Assembly (NCBI GenBank): GCA_944470555.2 | Contig: OX104130.1 | Span: 63,803,160 to 63,867,159 of the forward strand | Direction of reading: 5' to 3' | Length of the DNA stretch: 64,000 nt | From: Heterobilharzia americana | Taxonomy: Eukaryota > Platyhelminthes > Trematoda > Strigeidida > Schistosomatidae | In this document: piece after piece, positions 60,691 to 64,000 of the stretch | Numbering within the stretch: position 1 is the stretch's first letter | Layout of the letters: each line of letters opens with the position of its first letter | Notes under the pieces: model-generated | Seen by the model: the letters and a program-made list of their open reading frames with translations, nothing else | Database searches by the model: none | Told to the model about the DNA's origin: nothing | Position numbers and translations under genes: made by a program

Positions 60691-63558
60691 ACAAAGTAAA
60701 GTAAGATTGATAACTTTCCCTTTATTGAATATAAGGGTAGAGTTTAAGTTTTTTATAGCACTTGTTTAAATACAGTTTAAATGTAACTGATAAGGCTGAT
60801 ACCGAGAAGAAAAGAAAAATTGCTGTAAATGTAAGCTTTATGGGTAGTGATTATTGTGGGACTGAAAGGAAATTTAGCTTCACTTTACTGATTCCGAAAA
60901 ACCCTGCAGTTGCATCTCATTGTCGTTCAAACTAACTTTATTCAGAAAAAATACTTTATTAACTGGAGGGCGTCACTGACTTTACAAGTAAAAAATGTCA
61001 TTTATTTTATCATTTACTGAACAATAACTATGAAGAAAAGTACATAGGTTACACCAGCTAATCAAAATTAGTTATGACCACACAGCATCCAAAACTGTTA
61101 ATTCTGCAATGATTGACTGCATGATGATATGCACGGATATGCTGTCACTCAGTAAGATGAGACAGAATAGGAATTCGGAACATCAAAGTAAGCATTTTGA
61201 CTCAAAGTTTCAATACTGAAAACTGGTTCATTGAGTAAGCGAAGTAAACTGCTCCAATGAAAGGCCCAACACTAATTCCAGACATCTAAAATAATTTATC
61301 AATATTTAATCAAGGAATGAGTTGCATACAAACAGCAAGCGAAAAATCGAGAAGCTGTTTGATTGGCTTAATAAGATTATGACCTATAGTTTGTTCTAGG
61401 AAGTGATGATTTATAATGATGAGCGATATGAGATAACGAAACCTAGTAGGTAGAGATATTAGTTATATTTTCGGTGAATAATACATTTGATTCATAAAAC
61501 ATTCACATATGTATCGTTAGTTTTTCATTGAGATATAACTCCACTTTGAGTACTTCAATGTTAATGCAAGCTGATATCGTTTTACTTCGATGCACTATTC
61601 AAATGGCTGTGACTATTGTGATGGAATTATAATTTTAACGGTACCAGGAATCTCATTTCCAGAAAAACTTATATTCCCTAGCACTCGCTACAGTTGAAAG
61701 AATCATCATCAATATTAACACAGGACCAGGCATTACTGCGTAACGGTCCGAGTTGCCACAGTTCATACCAGTACATCAAGTAGGAAGGTAGTGAGGTGAA
61801 AAATGAAGATAAGAAAACTCAGCCAAAAGAAATATAAAGTACGAGAAGAAAGAAAGGAAGAACGACAAAAGGGTGAGAATCGATATAGTGTTAAGATAAG
61901 GATAATGTATGTATACATCTGCGACACTGTCATCCGTTCCAAGCCATATCCCCTAGAGTCTCCAGACACTGGTTTATCTTGTCCCGCGAACCCAGTTGGA
62001 AGAATACATCGAAATGAATTGCTGGATTGAGCGACTGAGCATGTGATATGTGGTGTTTTTTGTGTGTTATAATGAAAATAATCTAACCAATAAAGATTCC
62101 AGATATCTTTTTAACATATATGGATATTCTACATAGCTTTTAAACACAATAAACTCAACTTTAGAGAATAACTAGAGGTATTACGAATGTTTCTATGTTC
62201 AAGAAAAGAAAATAGTAATCGAAAAATGTCATAATGCGCGTAAACTGCACCGTTCTTTCATTTCTCTTGAGCCACTGGCTAGGATCCTGAGAAATCTTGA
62301 AATTATCATCATTCACATAGATAATAATTAAGTTTTATTCACTAAAATATGTTTTAAGTTCGATGGCATGGATGATGGCTAAAATATATGGAATATAGGA
62401 AGTTCGTTTTGACTGATGTAAGGTGGCTGGAGAAGGCTAAATGGGATTCTCTGAGACTTGGTTGAATGCTTATTGGCGCTCAACAGATAGGCAACCTTGA
62501 GGGAATTAACGTACTCTTCAAACTATAAGAAGAGATCACTACCAACAACCAAGAAGCCTAGGTCAAGCAGAGGTTTCTTCCGGTTGTCTTTAGCCATTTA
62601 ACATCAGTCACTGTGCACCCTGATGTTGCGTCTCCTAGCCTGATGACTTTATTACAAAATGATAAGTAGGAATTAGTCAACGCTAAGGACAGTATGACAT
62701 GAAAGTGGTCGCTTTCTAGTAACTAACCAAAGTATCCAATCTGGTCCTACAGAAAGTCACTAGCAGCTCAAATAGTTCAGTAGTGATTTCGCTCAATGCA
62801 ACACTGGATGGCGCACATTTTAAACTTAAAGCGGATATTCCTTCCTTCAATGATGCGCAGACATCTTGCTGATAAGTCTAAGCAAGCAACAAATTTAGAT
62901 CCAAGAATTCCCAGTAATTAACTCCGAGCATATGACATCTGTAAAGATATTTTCATCTGATTTTCTTAGTGGAAGTACAATCGTAAGTTTGCACAGAGCT
63001 GACTGAAATAAGAAAACATTTCGTTGCACACAATGTGTGTTAAAAACTGCATTTGAATGAATCAATGTTTGATTATTTTGCAAAAGACCTCTGCTACGAA
63101 AATTTTTTGTAACTTTCGGTTGCAATATCAGCAAGAGAAGCAATACGAAATCTCTTTAAGTATTGGTTCTTTACTAAAAGCCATCACTATCTCAGGTTGA
63201 ATCTTTGTTTCACCCGACTGCCAGGTTATTTTAGTTGTTTGACAGTGATTCGGGCTGAACGACTCACAGGATAATTATCAAAAGATTTGCAGCATACATA
63301 CTCACATAGGAGATACCCATTATGTGCTTATTTCTACATCAACAAATTATTTTACTGATAAAAAGGACCCAACTTTCTGTCCCACTGAATAATCCCACAT
63401 ACATATATGCATGTATACAAATGTACATCTACATAAAAACTAGGTTAAGGGTATGATTAGTGACCGAAAACCGATTGTTTAAATTATGTCCTAACCCAGG
63501 TTCAGCTTCATTTTATATGACGCTAAAGACCCAAATATAACGAAACAGACCAGCGATT

Positions 63559-63560
<2 letters not shown>
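60691..63560. other. Right flank, no gene recognised
   Basis: Frames at 61763-62030 are low-complexity, Lys/Arg/Glu-rich on the + strand and without family motifs. No STAS continuation seen. Contains the repeat at 62540-62740. Confidence 0.4.
62540..62740. repeat. Unclassified interspersed repeat, copy 2
   Basis: Blocks matching 12720-12980 in order: CCAACAACCAAGAAGCC, GTGCACCCTGATGTTGCGTC, CCTAGCCTGATGAC, and ACAGTATGACATGAAAGTGG. Class unknown. Confidence 0.5.

Positions 63561-63561
<1 letters not shown>

Positions 63562-63611
<50 letters not shown>
63562..63611. repeat. (AT)n microsatellite
   Basis: About 25 uninterrupted AT units. Confidence 0.95.
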
Positions 63612-63613
<2 letters not shown>

Positions 63614-64000
63614 TTTTTTAATCGGTAGAAAATATACTAGGCATATCACACTACTTAGAATTGGGGTATTTATTATTATGGTTTACAGAGACTGATATTT
63701 CTGAATTTATGAAGACTACCATGAATTGTTAGTGAACACGAAATCAAGATTTTATCAAATCAATGTTTTTTTCATTCCACTTACGTTATCTGTATATCTG
63801 GTAGCGAATGCTATGCAATAAATTGAAATACTAAGATTTAGAATCCGACTTTATCAATTTATCATGTTGGCTAGTCCTGTGTACTGATTTCAGTTAAATC
63901 TTTGGTAGCATCCAGCAGGAAACTGAAATTCATGATGGGAAATAACTTCCCATAAAGTTGCAGATACCTAGGGATCCTTACCAGTATATTAAACTCTTAA

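Noticed and set aside
61763..62030. Overlapping frames on both strands, the + strand one rich in Lys, Arg and Glu
   Set aside because: Low complexity, no motif, no splice context; not supported as a gene.

Overview
This is an AT-rich, gene-poor stretch of a eukaryotic genome, most likely a schistosome blood fluke (Schistosoma or a close relative). The host is inferred from three things. Short SINE copies carry a tRNA-like head followed by a hammerhead-ribozyme-like tail, the organisation of the schistosome Sm-alpha family. There are many broken copies of an APE-type LINE of the RTE-like kind common in schistosomes. There are several families of Penelope-like elements (PLEs) with GIY-YIG endonucleases. 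No prokaryotic feature is visible.

One host gene is evident, on the + strand: a member of the SLC26/SulP anion transporter family. I can follow eleven coding exons from the ATG at 4322 to a splice donor at 59269, about 55 kb of locus for about 1.96 kb of coding sequence. Exon 2 matches the PROSITE sulfate-transporter signature exactly. Exon 8 carries the Ser-Arg anion-site pair of the family. Exons 10-11 enter the STAS domain. The rest of the STAS domain and the stop codon are not seen and probably lie beyond 64000. A short stretch between exons 6 and 7 (roughly 15-25 residues by family comparison) is not accounted for, and the splice phases around it do not match, so a small exon is probably missing from this model.

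Layout: 1-4289 upstream flank with a PLE copy; 4290-59269 the transporter, its introns filled with retroelements; 59270-64000 intron or 3' flank with a hammerhead SINE. Inside the locus are seven LINE fragments, all on the - strand (antisense to the gene) and most 5'-truncated with an (ATT)n tail. There are also at least eight PLE fragments or terminal pieces, several flanked by inverted copies of their own terminal sequence. About ten tRNA-derived SINE copies are present, two fused head-to-head into a 138-bp-arm palindrome, together with long (AT)n tracts. The best-preserved reverse transcriptase is a PLE RT plus endonuclease at 18862-20815 (-).

The most interesting material is RNA-level: the double hammerhead palindrome at 22871-23169, a conserved hairpin followed by CGAAAC at PLE termini with base-pair covariation between copies, and the repeated inverted-terminal architecture of the PLEs.
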